Counted from the first letter of the stretch, positions 20,517-30,436 are shown. The stretch: 64,000 bases of DNA from Acidobacteriota bacterium (GCA_003222675.1 QHWT01000071.1:1-64000); one strand, 5' to 3'. A program made the numbers and translations. Notes: generated by a model from the letters alone, not told the origin.

Positions 20517-20592
20517 CGGAACGGCCGAACGGCCGAACGGCCGAATGCCGCGGAGCGGCCTCGAAAATTCAGCGTTCGTCGTTCAGCGTTTC
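20517..20592. repeat. Divergent tandem array rpsQ-rplN, 8-bp CGGCCGAA and TTCAGCG units
   Basis: Three copies of an 8-bp CGGCCGAA-like unit are followed by TTCAGCG, TTCGTCG, TTCAGCG heptamers. The two halves are not obvious reverse complements. This gap therefore differs from the standard two-arm form, and rplN downstream keeps a normal GGAG site. Confidence 0.6.
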
Positions 20593-20604
20593 TGGAGAGC
20601 AGCC

Positions 20605-20973
20605 ATGATTCAAATGCGATCGATCCTCGACGTCGCCGACAATTCCGGCGCGCGCAAGATCGCCGTCATCAACCCGATCGGCGGATCCACCGGCCGCTAC
20701 GCGCGGCTGGGCGACATCGTCACGGCATCCGTGAAGGAGGCCACCCCCGACGGCAACGTCAAGAAGGGACAGGTGGTCAAGGCCGTGATCGTGCGGACGC
20801 GCAAGGAACAGCGCCGCAAGGACGGCAGCTACATCCGGTTCGACCGGAACGCCGCCGTGCTGGTCAACGATCAGGGGGAGCCGATCGGCACGCGCGTGTT
20901 CGGTCCGGTCGCGCGTGAGCTGCGCGAGCGCAAGTTCATGAAGATTATTTCGCTGGCTCCAGAGGTGCTCTAA
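20605..20973 (+). CDS. rplN: 50S ribosomal protein L14
   Basis: This 122-residue L14 includes [55 protein letters not shown] and [27 protein letters not shown]14 forms intersubunit bridges B5/B8 and is the docking site of RsfS. GGAG at 20593-20596 supports ATG 20605 over the upstream in-frame start at 20545. Confidence 0.98.
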   Translation: MIQMRSILDVADNSGARKIAVINPIGGSTGRYARLGDIVTASVKEATPDGNVKKGQVVKAVIVRTRKEQRRKDGSYIRFDRNAAVLVNDQGEPIGTRVFGPVARELRERKFMKIISLAPEVL

Positions 20974-20974
20974 G

Positions 20975-21035
20975 ACAGCCACCAGCCATCAGCTACCAGC
21001 TGGAAGCTGCTGGAAGCTGGAAGCTGAAAGCTAAC
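20975..21035. repeat. Inverted heptamer array rplN-rplX, AGCTGG family
   Basis: CAGCCACCAGCCATCAGCTACC (left) and AGCTGGAAGCTGCTGGAAGC (right), ending AGCTGAAAGCTAAC, then GATT and the rplX ATG. No Shine-Dalgarno site is evident. Confidence 0.8.
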
Positions 21036-21039
21036 GATT

Positions 21040-21372
21040 ATGTCGAGATTACAAACACCGGTTCGCCGGAACGACAACGTGATCGTCACCACCGGCAAGG
21101 ATCGCGGCAAGCGCGGGCGCGTGCTGAAGGTCCTGCCGGAGAAGAACCGCCTCATCGTCGAAGGCGTGAATATCATCAAGCGTCACACGAAGCCGAATCC
21201 CGGCCGCCAGATCAAGGGGGGCGTCGTCGAGCGCGAGGCGCCGCTGCACGCGTCGAACGTGCAGGTGGTCTGCCCGGAGTGCGGAAAGGCGACGCGCATC
21301 GGGCGCAAGATCCTCGGCGACGGTCGCAAGGTCCGCATCTGCCGGAAGTGCGAGGGAGTGGTAGACAAATGA
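21040..21372 (+). CDS. rplX: 50S ribosomal protein L24
   Basis: This 110-residue L24 has the KOW motif ([39 protein letters not shown]). The C-terminal half contains CPECGK and CRKC, a four-cysteine zinc ribbon found in many bacterial L24 proteins. L24 starts 50S assembly at the 5' end of 23S rRNA. ATGA overlap with rplE. Confidence 0.97.
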   Translation: MSRLQTPVRRNDNVIVTTGKDRGKRGRVLKVLPEKNRLIVEGVNIIKRHTKPNPGRQIKGGVVEREAPLHASNVQVVCPECGKATRIGRKILGDGRKVRICRKCEGVVDK

Positions 21373-21911
21373 GCCGCCTGAAGGACCGCTACAGCAAGGA
21401 CGTTGCGCCGGCGCTCAAGAAAGAGTTCGGCTACAAGAACGTCATGGCCATCCCGAAGATCGAGAAGGTGGTCGTCAACATGGGGCTCGGAGAAGCGACG
21501 CAGAACGCGAAGATCGTCGACACCGGCACGGACGAGCTCGCCCGCGTCACCGGACAGAAGCCTGTGGTCACGCGCGCGAAGAAGTCGATCGCGCAGTTCA
21601 AGGTCAGAAAAGGCATGCCGATCGGGACGATGGTCACGCTGCGTGGCGAACGCATGTGGGAGTTCCTGGATCGCCTGATCTCTGTCGCGCTGCCGCGCGT
21701 CCGCGACTTCCGCGGCGTCTCGCCGCGCGGTTTCGATGGTCGCGGCAACTACACGCTCGGCCTCAAGGACCAGCTGCTGTTCCCCGAGATCGACTACATG
21801 AAGGTCGACAAGGCGCGCGGCATGAACATCTCGGTCGTGACGACGGCGAAGACCGACGAGGAGTCGCGCAAGCTGCTGCAGCTTCTCGGCATGCCGTTCA
21901 GGGCTAACTAA
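21369..21911 (+). CDS. rplE: 50S ribosomal protein L5
   Basis: This 180-residue L5 runs [43 protein letters not shown], with the conserved [52 protein letters not shown] and a C-terminal [21 protein letters not shown]5 binds 5S rRNA and bridges to S13. ATG 21369 is in the ATGA overlap with rplX; the stop overlaps the S14 start by one base. Confidence 0.98.
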   Translation: MSRLKDRYSKDVAPALKKEFGYKNVMAIPKIEKVVVNMGLGEATQNAKIVDTGTDELARVTGQKPVVTRAKKSIAQFKVRKGMPIGTMVTLRGERMWEFLDRLISVALPRVRDFRGVSPRGFDGRGNYTLGLKDQLLFPEIDYMKVDKARGMNISVVTTAKTDEESRKLLQLLGMPFRAN

Positions 21912-22096
21912 TGGCTACTACCGCGAAGATCGCAAAAGAGTCGAAGTCGCCGAAGTTCAAGATCCGGCTGCGCAACCGCTGCCGCCGATGCGGGCGCCCG
22001 CGCGCCTACATTCGCAAATTCGCGCTGTGCCGCCTCTGTTTCCGCCAGCTCGCGCTGGAGGGAGACATCGCAGGAGTGACGAAGAGCAGCTGGTGA
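21911..22096 (+). CDS. rpsZ: 30S ribosomal protein S14, zinc-binding short type
   Basis: This 61-residue S14 has the Cys4 zinc motif CRRCGRP...CRLCFRQLA, as in the short (type Z) form rather than the ~100-residue Cys-free form. S14 is in the 30S head. It overlaps the L5 stop by one base (TAATG). [14 protein letters not shown] at the C terminus is typical. Confidence 0.96.
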   Translation: MATTAKIAKESKSPKFKIRLRNRCRRCGRPRAYIRKFALCRLCFRQLALEGDIAGVTKSSW

Positions 22097-22098
22097 GA

Positions 22099-22187
22099 AA
22101 GCTGCCAGCCGCCAGCTGCCAGTCGCCAGCTTCGAGCTGGAGGCAACGGAGCTTCGATAGCTGGAAGCTGGAAGCTGGTAGCTGACA
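22099..22187. repeat. Inverted heptamer array rpsZ-rpsH, AGCTGG family
   Basis: Left arm AGCTGCCAGCCGCCAGCTGC with CCAGTCGCCAGCTTC; spacer of about 35 bp; right arm AGCTGGA, AGCTGGA, AGCTGGT, AGCTGAC. The rpsH ATG lies 16 bp further. Confidence 0.8.
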
Positions 22188-22203
22188 TCGAAGAGTAACG
22201 AAT

Positions 22204-22605
22204 ATGACTGACCCTATCGCCGACATGCTCGCCCGGATCCGCAACGCGACCCAATCTCGGCATCCCCGCGTCGACATGCCATCATCCCGGTTGAAGGTTG
22301 AGATCGCGCGCATCCTGGAGAGCGAAGGCTACATCCAGGGCTCCAAGGTCGTGGAACCGCAGAACGGGGAGCCACAGGCCACGCTGCGGATCTTTCTGAA
22401 GTATGGCCCGCGCGGTGAACGTGTCATCACCGGCATTCAGCGCGTGAGCCGCCCCGGGCGTCGCGTCTACTTCGGACGCGATGAAGTGCCGGACGTCCTC
22501 GCCGGTCTCGGCACGAGCATCCTCACGACGTCCCGCGGCGTCATGACCGGCCGCGAGGCGGTGAAGGCCGGTGTGGGTGGAGAAGTGCTCTGTAATGTGT
22601 GGTAG
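22204..22605 (+). CDS. rpsH: 30S ribosomal protein S8
   Basis: This 133-residue S8 includes MTDPIADMLARIRNATQSRH, LKVEIARILESEGYI and the C-terminal STSRGVMTGREAVKAGVGGEVLCNVW. S8 binds helix 21 of 16S rRNA and in E. coli represses the spc operon by binding a similar mRNA structure near rplE. Whether that control exists here is unknown, since the intergenic regions are occupied by arrays. GAAGAG upstream is a weak ribosome-binding site. Confidence 0.98.
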   Translation: MTDPIADMLARIRNATQSRHPRVDMPSSRLKVEIARILESEGYIQGSKVVEPQNGEPQATLRIFLKYGPRGERVITGIQRVSRPGRRVYFGRDEVPDVLAGLGTSILTTSRGVMTGREAVKAGVGGEVLCNVW

Positions 22606-22698
22606 AAGCTGCCAGCCTCCAGCCTCCAGCAGCTAGCTGGAAGGTTGAAGCTGGAAGCTGGTTTATCGAAGCTGCTGATAGCAGGAAGCTGGAAGCTG
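22606..22698. repeat. Inverted heptamer array rpsH-rplF, AGCTGG family
   Basis: AAGCTGCCAGCCTCCAGCCT starts right after the rpsH stop. The right side has two AGCTGGAAGCTGG blocks separated by TTTATCGAAGCTGCTGATAG and ends AGCTGAT before TTATG of rplF. Confidence 0.8.
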
Positions 22699-22702
22699 AT
22701 TT

Positions 22703-23242
22703 ATGTCTCGCATTGGTAAAAAAGTCATCGCGATTCCGAAGGGCGTGAAAGTCGACGTCCAGCCGGGCGCCGTCGAAATCCAAGGGCCGAAAGGCAAGCT
22801 CCGGCAGGCGTTGCCGGCAGGCATCGGGTTCGAGGTCAACGGCGATCAGCTGCAGGCAAGGACCCTTCGTGCAGATTCCGAGCTCGGCAAGTTCCACGGC
22901 CTCGCGCGCAGCCTCGTCGCAAATGCCGTCCGCGGCGTGACGGAGGGCTTCCGCAAGGACCTCGACATCGTCGGCGTCGGGTACCGCGCCGAAGTGAAAG
23001 GCAAGCAGGTGCACTTCGCGCTCGGCTACTCGCATCCCGTGGTGTTCGACATCCCCAGCGGGATCGACGTGGCGATCGACAAGCAGACGCACCTCACCGT
23101 GACCGGCATAGACCGGCAGCTCGTGGGGCAGGTGGCGGCCGACATCCGCGCGCTCCGCAAGCCGGACCCCTACAAGCAGAAGGGCGTCCGCTATACGGGT
23201 GAAGTGCTGAAGAAGAAGGCCGGGAAGACCGGAGCGAAATAG
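22703..23242 (+). CDS. rplF: 50S ribosomal protein L6
   Basis: This 179-residue L6 includes [35 protein letters not shown], the conserved [30 protein letters not shown], and the C-terminal [29 protein letters not shown]6 lies at the base of the L7/L12 stalk near the sarcin-ricin loop. The start follows AGCTGATTT of the array with no Shine-Dalgarno sequence. Confidence 0.98.
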   Translation: MSRIGKKVIAIPKGVKVDVQPGAVEIQGPKGKLRQALPAGIGFEVNGDQLQARTLRADSELGKFHGLARSLVANAVRGVTEGFRKDLDIVGVGYRAEVKGKQVHFALGYSHPVVFDIPSGIDVAIDKQTHLTVTGIDRQLVGQVAADIRALRKPDPYKQKGVRYTGEVLKKKAGKTGAK

Positions 23243-23244
23243 CC

Positions 23245-23308
23245 GCCATCTGCCAGCCTCCAGCTGGAAGCTGGAAGCTGGAGGCTGGTAGCTGGAAGCT
23301 GGTACCTG
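23245..23308. repeat. Inverted heptamer array rplF-rplR, AGCTGG family
   Basis: CTGCCAGCCTCCAGC (left) then AGCTGGA, AGCTGGA, GGCTGGT, AGCTGGA, AGCTGGT, ACCTGAT and TTATG of rplR, all in 7-bp phase. Confidence 0.8.
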
Positions 23309-23312
23309 ATTT

Positions 23313-23687
23313 ATGAAGATCAAGACGACCAAAGACCGCCGACACCGGATCGCGCTCAGGCAGCGGAAGCGCATCAGCGGCACCGCCGAGCGGCCGCGTC
23401 TCCGCGTGTTCCGCAGCGTGTCGCACATCTACGCGCAGGTGATCGACGATATGAGCGGGACGACGCTCGCGTCGGCGGCGAGCACAGAACCCTCATTGAA
23501 GAGCGCACTCAGCGGCAAGGCGCGCGGCAGCAACGTCAGCGGCGCGAAGGCGCTGGGCAAGACCATCGCCGACCGGCTGAAGGAGAAGGGGATCTCCCGG
23601 GTCGTGTTCGACCGCGGCGGCTACCTGTATCACGGACGCGTCAAGGCGCTCGCCGATGCCGCGCGCGAGGGAGGACTGCAGTTTTGA
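23313..23687 (+). CDS. rplR: 50S ribosomal protein L18
   Basis: This 124-residue L18 includes [85 protein letters not shown]18 binds 5S rRNA with L5. The array's last CTGAT lies immediately upstream. The stop overlaps the TTG start of rpsE. Confidence 0.97.
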   Translation: MKIKTTKDRRHRIALRQRKRISGTAERPRLRVFRSVSHIYAQVIDDMSGTTLASAASTEPSLKSALSGKARGSNVSGAKALGKTIADRLKEKGISRVVFDRGGYLYHGRVKALADAAREGGLQF

Positions 23688-24286
23688 GCGAGACCTATCA
23701 GGAGACCCGCGAGCTCAAGGAGCGGGTCGTGGAGATCAACCGGGTCGCCAAGGTCGTCAAGGGCGGCCGGCGCTTCTCCTTCACGGCGCTCGTCGTGATC
23801 GGCGACGAGGTCCTGAAGGACACGGTCGTCAACATCAGCCGCGTCACGAAGGTCGTCAAGGGCGGCAAGAACCTGAGCTTCAGCGCGCTGGTCGTCATCG
23901 GCGACGGGCACGGCGTGGTGGGCTTCGGCGTCGGCAAGGCGAAGGAAGTCCCCTCGGCGATCAAGAAGGGGATCGAGGCCGCGAAGAAGTCGCTCATTCG
24001 TGTCCCGTTGAAGGGGACGACGGTGCCGCACCCGGTGCTGGGGCGCTTCGGCGCGGGGCAGGTGCTGCTGAAGCCGGCGCCGGACGGGACCGGCATCATC
24101 GCCGGCGGCGCGGTGCGCGCGGTCGTCGAATCGGCCGGCATCCAGAACGTGCTCACCAAGTCGATTGGATCCGCGAACCCGCACAACGTGGTGCGCGCGA
24201 CGTTCGCGGGCCTGAGCGGCTTGAAGGATCCGGCCGCGGTGCTCAGGCTGCGCGGCCGCGAAGAAGAGACTGGTACTTCCGCCTGA
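23684..24286 (+). CDS. rpsE: 30S ribosomal protein S5 with tandem duplication of its N-terminal RNA-binding segment
   Basis: This S5 is 200 residues, against about 165 in most bacteria. Residues 10-42 ([19 protein letters not shown]...) are repeated as residues 43-75 ([19 protein letters not shown]...) with a 33-residue period and about 22 identities. Only the second copy continues into the normal [19 protein letters not shown]. The duplicated piece is the first strand, the basic VKGG loop where spectinomycin-resistance changes map in other bacteria, and the following FSFxALVVIGD strand. The C-terminal domain ([13 protein letters not shown]) is intact. The start is TTG at 23684, overlapping the rplR stop and preceded by GAGGGAGGA. 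Confidence 0.95.
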   Translation: MSETYQETRELKERVVEINRVAKVVKGGRRFSFTALVVIGDEVLKDTVVNISRVTKVVKGGKNLSFSALVVIGDGHGVVGFGVGKAKEVPSAIKKGIEAAKKSLIRVPLKGTTVPHPVLGRFGAGQVLLKPAPDGTGIIAGGAVRAVVESAGIQNVLTKSIGSANPHNVVRATFAGLSGLKDPAAVLRLRGREEETGTSA

Positions 24287-24370
24287 ACGCGGAAGCCACA
24301 AGATTTGTAGGTGGCCGGCTCAGCCGAAAGATTTTTGCAGGGACTCGTGGCTTCCACCTTCCGGCGGAAG
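24276..24370. repeat. Nested palindromes rpsE-rpmD
   Basis: The perfect hairpin CTTCCGC-CTGAAC-GCGGAAG (24276-24295) spans the rpsE stop. The larger inverted pair GGAAGCCAC (24291-24299) and GTGGCTTCC (24347-24355) encloses the gap, and CTTCCGGCGGAAG (24358-24370) follows. This is not a heptamer array, but it is again an inverted structure filling a superoperon gap. Confidence 0.7.
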
Positions 24371-24381
24371 AGGACACAGCG

Positions 24382-24588
24382 ATGGCTCAGAACAAATCAA
24401 GCAAGTCGCAGACGGCCGCGAAACTGAAGGTCACGCTTCGCAAGAGCACGATCGGTTTCAACAAGGATCAGGCAAAGGTCGTCGAGGGCATGGGCCTCCG
24501 GCGGATCGGCCATTCGGTGGAGCTGCCGGACACGCCCGCCACGCGCGGCATGATCCTCAAGGTGCGGCACCTGGTGGAAATCGAGTAA
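24382..24588 (+). CDS. rpmD: 50S ribosomal protein L30
   Basis: This 68-residue L30 includes LKVTLRKSTIGFNKDQAKVVEGMGLRRIGHSVELPDTPATRGMILKVRHLVEIE. It is slightly longer at the N terminus (MAQNKSSKSQTAAK). GAAGAGGA upstream gives a ribosome-binding site. Function: a peripheral 50S protein. Confidence 0.95.
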   Translation: MAQNKSSKSQTAAKLKVTLRKSTIGFNKDQAKVVEGMGLRRIGHSVELPDTPATRGMILKVRHLVEIE

Positions 24589-24589
24589 A

Positions 24590-24718
24590 GATTTGGTGAT
24601 TGGGTGATTGTGTAATCTGGTGATTTGCTTGCGCGGCCTACCGGCCGCGCTTTAACGCACGCGTGGTAGCGCGTGCGATGCTCGATCACCAAATTACCGG
24701 ATCACCAGATCACCAAAT
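24590..24718. repeat. Inverted tandem array rpmD-rplO, GGTGATT / ATCACCA type, with internal GC hairpins
   Basis: The left arm has GGTGATT-like units every 7-9 bp; the right arm has ATCACCA-like units every 8-9 bp. Between them lie a strong hairpin, GCGCGGCC-TACC-GGCCGCGC followed by TTT, and a second palindrome, CGCACGCGTGGTAGCGCGTGCG. The first hairpin could attenuate the operon. Confidence 0.75.
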
Positions 24719-24734
24719 GACAGGGACAAGAATC

Positions 24735-25178
24735 ATGGATCTTTCAAATCTCCGTCCGCCGAAGGGCGCGAAGCACGCGAAGAAGCGGGTCGGCCGCGGC
24801 CAGGGCTCGGGCAACGGCAAGACTGCCGGGCGCGGGCACAAGGGCGCGAAGTCCCGTTCCGGCTTCAAGCACAAGCGCGGGTTCGAAGGCGGCCAGATGC
24901 CGCTGCACCGCCGCGTGCCGAAGCGCGGTTTCCATAATCCCTTCCGCGTCGAGTACGACGTCGTGAACCTCGATACGATCGCCGCGCGATTCGACGCCGG
25001 CACGGAAGTGACCCCGGACCTGCTCCGCGAGCACGGCCTCGCCGGCCGGAGCGGCGTGATCAAGATCCTTGCGCGCGGCGATATTGCAAAAGCGTTCACG
25101 GTGCGCGCGCACAAGTTCAGCGGCAAGGCGGCGGAAAAAATCGCGGCGGCCGGTGGCAGGACCGAAGTGTTGGCGTAA
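24735..25178 (+). CDS. rplO: 50S ribosomal protein L15
   Basis: This 147-residue L15 includes [43 protein letters not shown], the [16 protein letters not shown] motif and a C-terminal domain. The ATG at 24735 is taken because the longer in-frame start at 24663 would read through the repeat array. No strong ribosome-binding site (GGGACAAGAATC upstream). Confidence 0.96.
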   Translation: MDLSNLRPPKGAKHAKKRVGRGQGSGNGKTAGRGHKGAKSRSGFKHKRGFEGGQMPLHRRVPKRGFHNPFRVEYDVVNLDTIAARFDAGTEVTPDLLREHGLAGRSGVIKILARGDIAKAFTVRAHKFSGKAAEKIAAAGGRTEVLA

Positions 25179-25179
25179 C

Positions 25180-25228
25180 GTTCTTGGTAAAGCCGGGTCT
25201 TGAGGTAGGCCGGGTCTTTAGACCCGGC
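25180..25228. repeat. Short direct repeat and hairpin rplO-secY
   Basis: GCCGGGTCTT occurs twice (about 25193 and 25209). The second copy forms the perfect hairpin GCCGGGTC-TTTA-GACCCGGC. Without a T tract it is more likely a repeat scar or mRNA stabiliser than a terminator. Confidence 0.6.
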
Positions 25229-25239
25229 GGTAAACACAC

Positions 25240-26634
<1,395 letters not shown>

Positions 26635-27312
26635 GTGGTCCAGCGTCACGGAGTGGCGCTGAACGTCGTCATGCTCGGCCCTCCCGGGGCGGGCAAGGGG
26701 ACGCAGGCGGAACGGTTCGCGCAGCGACACCGGCTCCCGAAGATCTCGACGGGCGACATCCTGCGCGAGGCCGTCCAGGAGGACACCGGGCTCGGGCGGA
26801 TCGCAAAGGCGACGATGGATGCCGGGAACCTCGTCGGCGACGAGGTCATGATCGGCATCGTCTCCGGGCGGCTGACACGGGACGACGCGAAGAGCGGGTT
26901 CGTGCTCGATGGGTTTCCGCGAACGGTCGTGCAGGCAGGCGCGCTCGACCAGATGATGACGGGGCGCGGGCCGCTCGTCGTCGTCGACATCGTCGTGCCG
27001 GAAGACGTGCTCGTCCGGCGGCTCGCGGCGCGCCGGATCTGCGGTGAATGCGGATCGAACGCGCTCGTCGAGTGGACGACGAACTGCGGCAAGTGCGGCG
27101 GCGTGCTCGTGCAGCGGACCGACGACGGCGACGGAATCGTACGGGAACGGTTGAAGGTGTATCACCTCCAGACGAAGCCGCTCGTGGACTACTACTCAGG
27201 GCGCCCGACGTTCAGGACGATTGACGGCAATCAGCCGCCCGATATTGTCACGGCATCGCTCGACAGGGCGATCTGCGGGGCATCGACGCTCGCGGACGGA
27301 GCGCGATTGTGA
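26635..27312 (+). CDS. adk: Adenylate kinase, zinc-lid type
   Basis: The 225-residue Adk has the P-loop [14 protein letters not shown], the AMP-binding STGDILRE and GFPRT, and a LID with a Cys4 zinc site (CGEC...CGKCGG). It interconverts ATP, AMP and ADP. The start is GTG at 26635 directly after secY; GTG 26653 or ATG 26671 would also retain the P-loop. The stop overlaps the map start (GTGA). Confidence 0.95.
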   Translation: MVQRHGVALNVVMLGPPGAGKGTQAERFAQRHRLPKISTGDILREAVQEDTGLGRIAKATMDAGNLVGDEVMIGIVSGRLTRDDAKSGFVLDGFPRTVVQAGALDQMMTGRGPLVVVDIVVPEDVLVRRLAARRICGECGSNALVEWTTNCGKCGGVLVQRTDDGDGIVRERLKVYHLQTKPLVDYYSGRPTFRTIDGNQPPDIVTASLDRAICGASTLADGARL

Positions 27313-28070
27313 TCGTCTGCAAGTCGCCGGCGGAGATCGAGCGGATGCGCGCGTCGAATGGGCTGGTGGCGCAAGTGCTCGCCGAGCTCGCCGCAATGGT
27401 CGCGCCGGGCGTGAGCACGCTGGATCTCGACGCGGCCGCGGAGAAGAGCGTGCGTGCCGCCGGCGCGGAGCCGGCGTTCAAGGGCTACCGCGGATATCCC
27501 GCGACGTTGTGCGCGTCGGTGAACGACCAGGTGGTCCACGGGATTCCGTCGAAGCGGCCGCTCGCCTCAGGCGACATCGTGTCGCTCGACATGGGCGTCA
27601 AGCTCAATGGGTTCTACGGCGATTCGGCGGTGACGGTCGCGGTCGGTCAGGTCGCCGACGAAGTGAAAACGCTGCTGCGCGTCACCGAAGAAGCGCTCGA
27701 GAAAGGGATTTCGCAGGTGCGCGTCGGCGGGCGCATCTCGGACATCGGCCACGCGATCCAGAAGCACGTCGAGGCGCACGGTTTTACGGTCGTGCGCGAA
27801 TTCGTCGGGCACGGCATCGGCGCGGCGCTGCACGAGGAGCCGCAGATTGCGAACTACGGCGAGCCCGGACGAGGCCCGCGGCTTGCCGAAGGCATGACGC
27901 TCGCGATCGAGCCGATGGTGAACATGGGGAAACCCTCGGTGAAGGTCCTCGCGGACGGCTGGACCGCGGTGACGCGCGACGGCAGCCTGTCGGCGCATTT
28001 CGAGCACACAGTCGCCGTGACGAAGAATGGGCCGCTCGTGATGACCCTGCGGCCAACGCCCGTCGGTTAA
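27309..28070 (+). CDS. map: Type I methionine aminopeptidase
   Basis: The 253-residue enzyme has the pita-bread motifs: [12 protein letters not shown] with the substrate-positioning His, [18 protein letters not shown] with the two metal Asp residues, [20 protein letters not shown] with the metal His, and AIEPMV and [10 protein letters not shown] with the two metal Glu residues. It removes the initiator Met from nascent proteins. The GTG start overlaps adk. Confidence 0.96.
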   Translation: MIVCKSPAEIERMRASNGLVAQVLAELAAMVAPGVSTLDLDAAAEKSVRAAGAEPAFKGYRGYPATLCASVNDQVVHGIPSKRPLASGDIVSLDMGVKLNGFYGDSAVTVAVGQVADEVKTLLRVTEEALEKGISQVRVGGRISDIGHAIQKHVEAHGFTVVREFVGHGIGAALHEEPQIANYGEPGRGPRLAEGMTLAIEPMVNMGKPSVKVLADGWTAVTRDGSLSAHFEHTVAVTKNGPLVMTLRPTPVG

Positions 28071-28133
28071 ATCGAAGGGGTCGAAGAAGAGCGCCTGCGG
28101 GCAGCCAGCGTTGCCCCCACGGCGGTCATAAGC

Positions 28134-28370
28134 ATGTTCGAAAGAGACCCCCGGGAGGAAGAGCGGCACGCGATCTCGGTCGAAGGGATCGTCCGGGAGT
28201 CGCTGCCTTACGCGCAGTACCGCGTGGAGATCGACGGCCCGCATCAGGTGACGGCGCACGCGCCGAGCGGACCGGGAAAGAACTTTATCCGCGTGCTGAT
28301 CGGCGACCGGGTGCGGCTCGAGCTGAGCCCGCGGGACCGGACACGGGGAAGGATAGTCGAAAAGTTATGA
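28134..28370 (+). CDS. infA: Translation initiation factor IF-1
   Basis: This 78-residue OB-fold protein includes [63 protein letters not shown]. The first residues ([11 protein letters not shown]) differ from the common MAKED start but the domain is complete. IF-1 blocks the A site during initiation. The last bases overlap the rpmJ ATG (ATGA). Confidence 0.95.
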   Translation: MFERDPREEERHAISVEGIVRESLPYAQYRVEIDGPHQVTAHAPSGPGKNFIRVLIGDRVRLELSPRDRTRGRIVEKL

Positions 28371-28480
28371 AGGTACGAGCGTCGGTCAAGAGAATCTGCG
28401 ACAAGTGCAAGGTCATTCGCCGCCGCGGCGTGGTGCGAGTGATCTGCACGAACCAGAAGCACAAGCAGAGGCAGGGCTAG
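28367..28480 (+). CDS. rpmJ: 50S ribosomal protein L36
   Basis: The short 37-codon gene reads [19 protein letters not shown]...NQKHKQRQG. It keeps the zinc ligands C, C, C and H of the canonical zinc form of L36, a small late-assembly protein at the base of the L7/L12 stalk. The ATG is within the ATGA overlap with infA, giving tight coupling. Confidence 0.97.
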   Translation: MKVRASVKRICDKCKVIRRRGVVRVICTNQKHKQRQG

Positions 28481-28697
28481 GAGCTAGAAGCTAGGAGCTA
28501 GAAGCTAGAAGCTAGGAGCAAGAGCGATACGGAGTGACACGAATCGATCTAGCTCCTAGCTCCCAGCTTTTGACAAGGATCAAGAGCATATGGCAGAAGC
28601 TAGAAGCTAGGAGCTAGAAGCTAGGAGCAAGAGCGATACGGAGTGACACGAATCGATCTAGCTCCTAGCTCCCAGCTTCTGACAAGGATCAAGAGCA
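28480..28697. repeat. Duplicated inverted heptamer array rpmJ-rpsM, TAGAAGC / CTAGCTC type
   Basis: Two ~93-bp copies (28503-28595 and 28612-28704, offset 109 bp, one mismatch) each contain TAGGAGC/TAGAAGC heptamers, a 20-bp spacer (GAGCGATACGGAGTGACACG), CTAGCTC/CCAGCTT heptamers, the tail GACAAGGATC and AGAGCATATGGCA. The rpsM start is in the second copy; the first copy keeps an equivalent start codon that leads into the second array. Confidence 0.85.
28590..28610 (+). other. Six-codon micro-ORF created by the array duplication
   Basis: The first copy of the duplicated rpsM leader carries AAGGATC-AAGAGCAT-ATG and would encode MAEARS before a TAG supplied by the heptamer unit. It has the same ribosome-binding context as rpsM, so translation is plausible. 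Any regulatory role is speculation. Confidence 0.4.
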
Positions 28698-28698
28698 T

Positions 28699-29073
28699 AT
28701 GGCACGTATCGCTGGTATCGATCTCCCGCGCACGAAGCGGGTGGAAGTCGGACTGACCTACATCTACGGGATCGGCCGGAAGCGCTCGAACGATATTCTG
28801 ACGGCGGCGGGCGTGAGTCCGGATGTTCGCGTCAAGGATTTGTCGGAAGACGATGTCCGGAAGATCAGCCGCGTGATCGAAGAGCAGGGCCGCGTGGAAG
28901 GAGACCTCCGTAAGGAAGTCTCGATGAACATCAAGCGGCTGATGGAAATCGGCAGCTGGCGCGGGATGCGGCACCGGCGCAATCTGCCGGTGCGCGGCCA
29001 GCGCACGCGCACGAACGCGCGCACGCGAAAAGGCCCGCGTAAGGGCGCAGTGGCAAAGAAGAAGACTGTGTAG
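28699..29073 (+). CDS. rpsM: 30S ribosomal protein S13
   Basis: This 124-residue S13 includes [34 protein letters not shown], the [31 protein letters not shown] tail that contacts P-site tRNA, and a basic C terminus. It opens the alpha-operon part. Ribosome-binding site AAGGA at 28684-28688. Confidence 0.98.
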   Translation: MARIAGIDLPRTKRVEVGLTYIYGIGRKRSNDILTAAGVSPDVRVKDLSEDDVRKISRVIEEQGRVEGDLRKEVSMNIKRLMEIGSWRGMRHRRNLPVRGQRTRTNARTRKGPRKGAVAKKKTV

Positions 29074-29077
29074 TGAA

Positions 29078-29184
29078 CAGTTACCAGTTACCGGTTTCCG
29101 GTTTCCAGTTCAAGACGATGGAAACGGAGAAGTGGGGACTGATAACGGCAACTGGCAACTGGCAACCGGCTACTGAAAACTGAT
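29078..29184. repeat. Inverted heptamer array rpsM-rpsK, CCGGTTT / AACTGGC type
   Basis: Left arm AGTTACC, AGTTACC, GGTTTCC, GGTTTCC, AGTTC. Right arm CAACTGGCAACTGGCAACCG, then CTACTGAAAACTGAT and TTTTATG of rpsK. The 7-bp step is exact in each arm; no Shine-Dalgarno site remains. Confidence 0.85.
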
Positions 29185-29188
29185 TTTT

Positions 29189-29650
29189 ATGGCCAAAAAC
29201 GAACCCGTCGACGCGTCAGCAACGCCAGGGACCGAAGGCGGAAAGAAAGCCGCCGGACGTCCGGCGAAGAAGAAGACGTTCAAGAAGCGCGGGGAGAAGC
29301 GCATCATCCATCACGGATTTGCGCACATCCACGCGTCGTTCAATAACACCACCGTCACCATCACGGATCCCGAGGGAAACGTGGTGGCGTGGTCGAGCGC
29401 CGGCGGGATTGGATTCAAGGGCTCGCGCAAGGGCACGCCATTCGCCGCGACACAGGCCGCGATTGCGGCGGGCAACGCCGCGAAGACATTCGGCATGCGG
29501 ACGCTCGAAGTGCGTGTGAAGGGCCCGGGCGCAGGGCGCGAGTCGGCAATCCGCGCGCTGCAGACGATCGGCCTCGACGTGAAGTCGATCCGCGACGTCA
29601 CGCCAATCCCGCATAACGGGTGCCGGCCGCCAAAGCGCCGCCGAGTCTGA
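29189..29650 (+). CDS. rpsK: 30S ribosomal protein S11 with basic N-terminal extension
   Basis: S11 core: [51 protein letters not shown]... to [17 protein letters not shown]. The protein has 153 residues. About 25 extra N-terminal residues ([29 protein letters not shown]) are low complexity. S11 lies on the 30S platform near the Shine-Dalgarno helix. ATG is preceded by CTGATTTTT of the array. Confidence 0.97.
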   Translation: MAKNEPVDASATPGTEGGKKAAGRPAKKKTFKKRGEKRIIHHGFAHIHASFNNTTVTITDPEGNVVAWSSAGGIGFKGSRKGTPFAATQAAIAAGNAAKTFGMRTLEVRVKGPGAGRESAIRALQTIGLDVKSIRDVTPIPHNGCRPPKRRRV

Positions 29651-29663
29651 CGCCGCGGCGGCG

Positions 29664-29796
29664 CAGTTGCCAGTCGCCAGTTACCAGTTACCGGTTTCCA
29701 GTAGCCAGTCAAGGCAACGGATCCGAGAGCTGGGAACCGGACACTGGTAACCGGAGACTGGTAACTGGAAACTGGAAACTGGAAGCCACAAGGATC
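29664..29796. repeat. Inverted heptamer array rpsK-rpsD, CCAGTTA / AACTGGA type
   Basis: Left arm AGTTGCC, AGTCGCC, AGTTACC, AGTTACC, GGTTTCC, AGTAGCC, AGTC, in strict heptamers. Right arm GGTAACC/GGAGACT/GGTAACT/GGAAACT/GGAAACT. The tail CACAAGGATC (29787-29796) provides AAGGA for rpsD. Confidence 0.85.
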
Positions 29797-29804
29797 AGTA
29801 AAGA

Positions 29805-30434
29805 ATGGCACGTTACATTGGACCCGTTTGTCGGCTGTGCCGGCGCGAAGGCATGAAGCTCTTTCTGAAGGGAGAGCGCTGCTACACCGAGAAGTGCGCA
29901 ATCGAGAAGCGCAACCTGCCGCCAGGGCAGCACGGAAAGCTGCGGAAGGCGAAGCTCGTGGGCTACGGCCTGCAGCTGCGCGAGAAGCAGAAGGTGAAGC
30001 GCATCTACGGCGTGCTCGAGAACCAGTTCCGCCGCTACTTCGAGATGGCGGAGCGCACCCGCGGCATTACCGGCGAGACGCTGCTGCAGCTTCTGGAGCG
30101 CCGCCTCGACAACGTGGTCTATCGCCTGGGGCTTTCGACATCGCGCTCGCAGGCGCGGCAGCTCGTGCGCCACGGCCACTTCACCGTGAACGACCGCAAG
30201 GTCGACATCCCGTCGTACTCCGTGAAGGCGGGCGACGTGATCACGGTGCGCGGCACCAGCGCGCAGAATCCGTCGATCCAGCACGCGATGGAAGAAGTGA
30301 AGGGACGCGGCATCCCCGAGTGGCTGTCGTTCGACGTTGGCACGATGACGGGCCGCATCGCGTCGCTCCCGACACGCGAGCAGATCAATCTGCCGGTGCA
30401 GGAGCAGCTGATTGTGGAGTTGTATTCGAAATAA
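29805..30434 (+). CDS. rpsD: 30S ribosomal protein S4
   Basis: This 209-residue S4 begins [36 protein letters not shown]; the N-terminal Cys4 zinc site is retained (C9, C12, C26, C31). The S4 RNA-binding domain ([32 protein letters not shown]) follows. S4 initiates 30S assembly at the five-way junction and in E. coli represses the alpha operon. Ribosome-binding site AAGGA in the array tail. Confidence 0.98.
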   Translation: MARYIGPVCRLCRREGMKLFLKGERCYTEKCAIEKRNLPPGQHGKLRKAKLVGYGLQLREKQKVKRIYGVLENQFRRYFEMAERTRGITGETLLQLLERRLDNVVYRLGLSTSRSQARQLVRHGHFTVNDRKVDIPSYSVKAGDVITVRGTSAQNPSIQHAMEEVKGRGIPEWLSFDVGTMTGRIASLPTREQINLPVQEQLIVELYSK

Positions 30435-30436
30435 GC

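Noticed and set aside
28480-28697. Possible CRISPR array
   Set aside because: Units are 7 bp, directly adjacent and inverted in two arms; there are no unique spacers of regular length and no cas genes.
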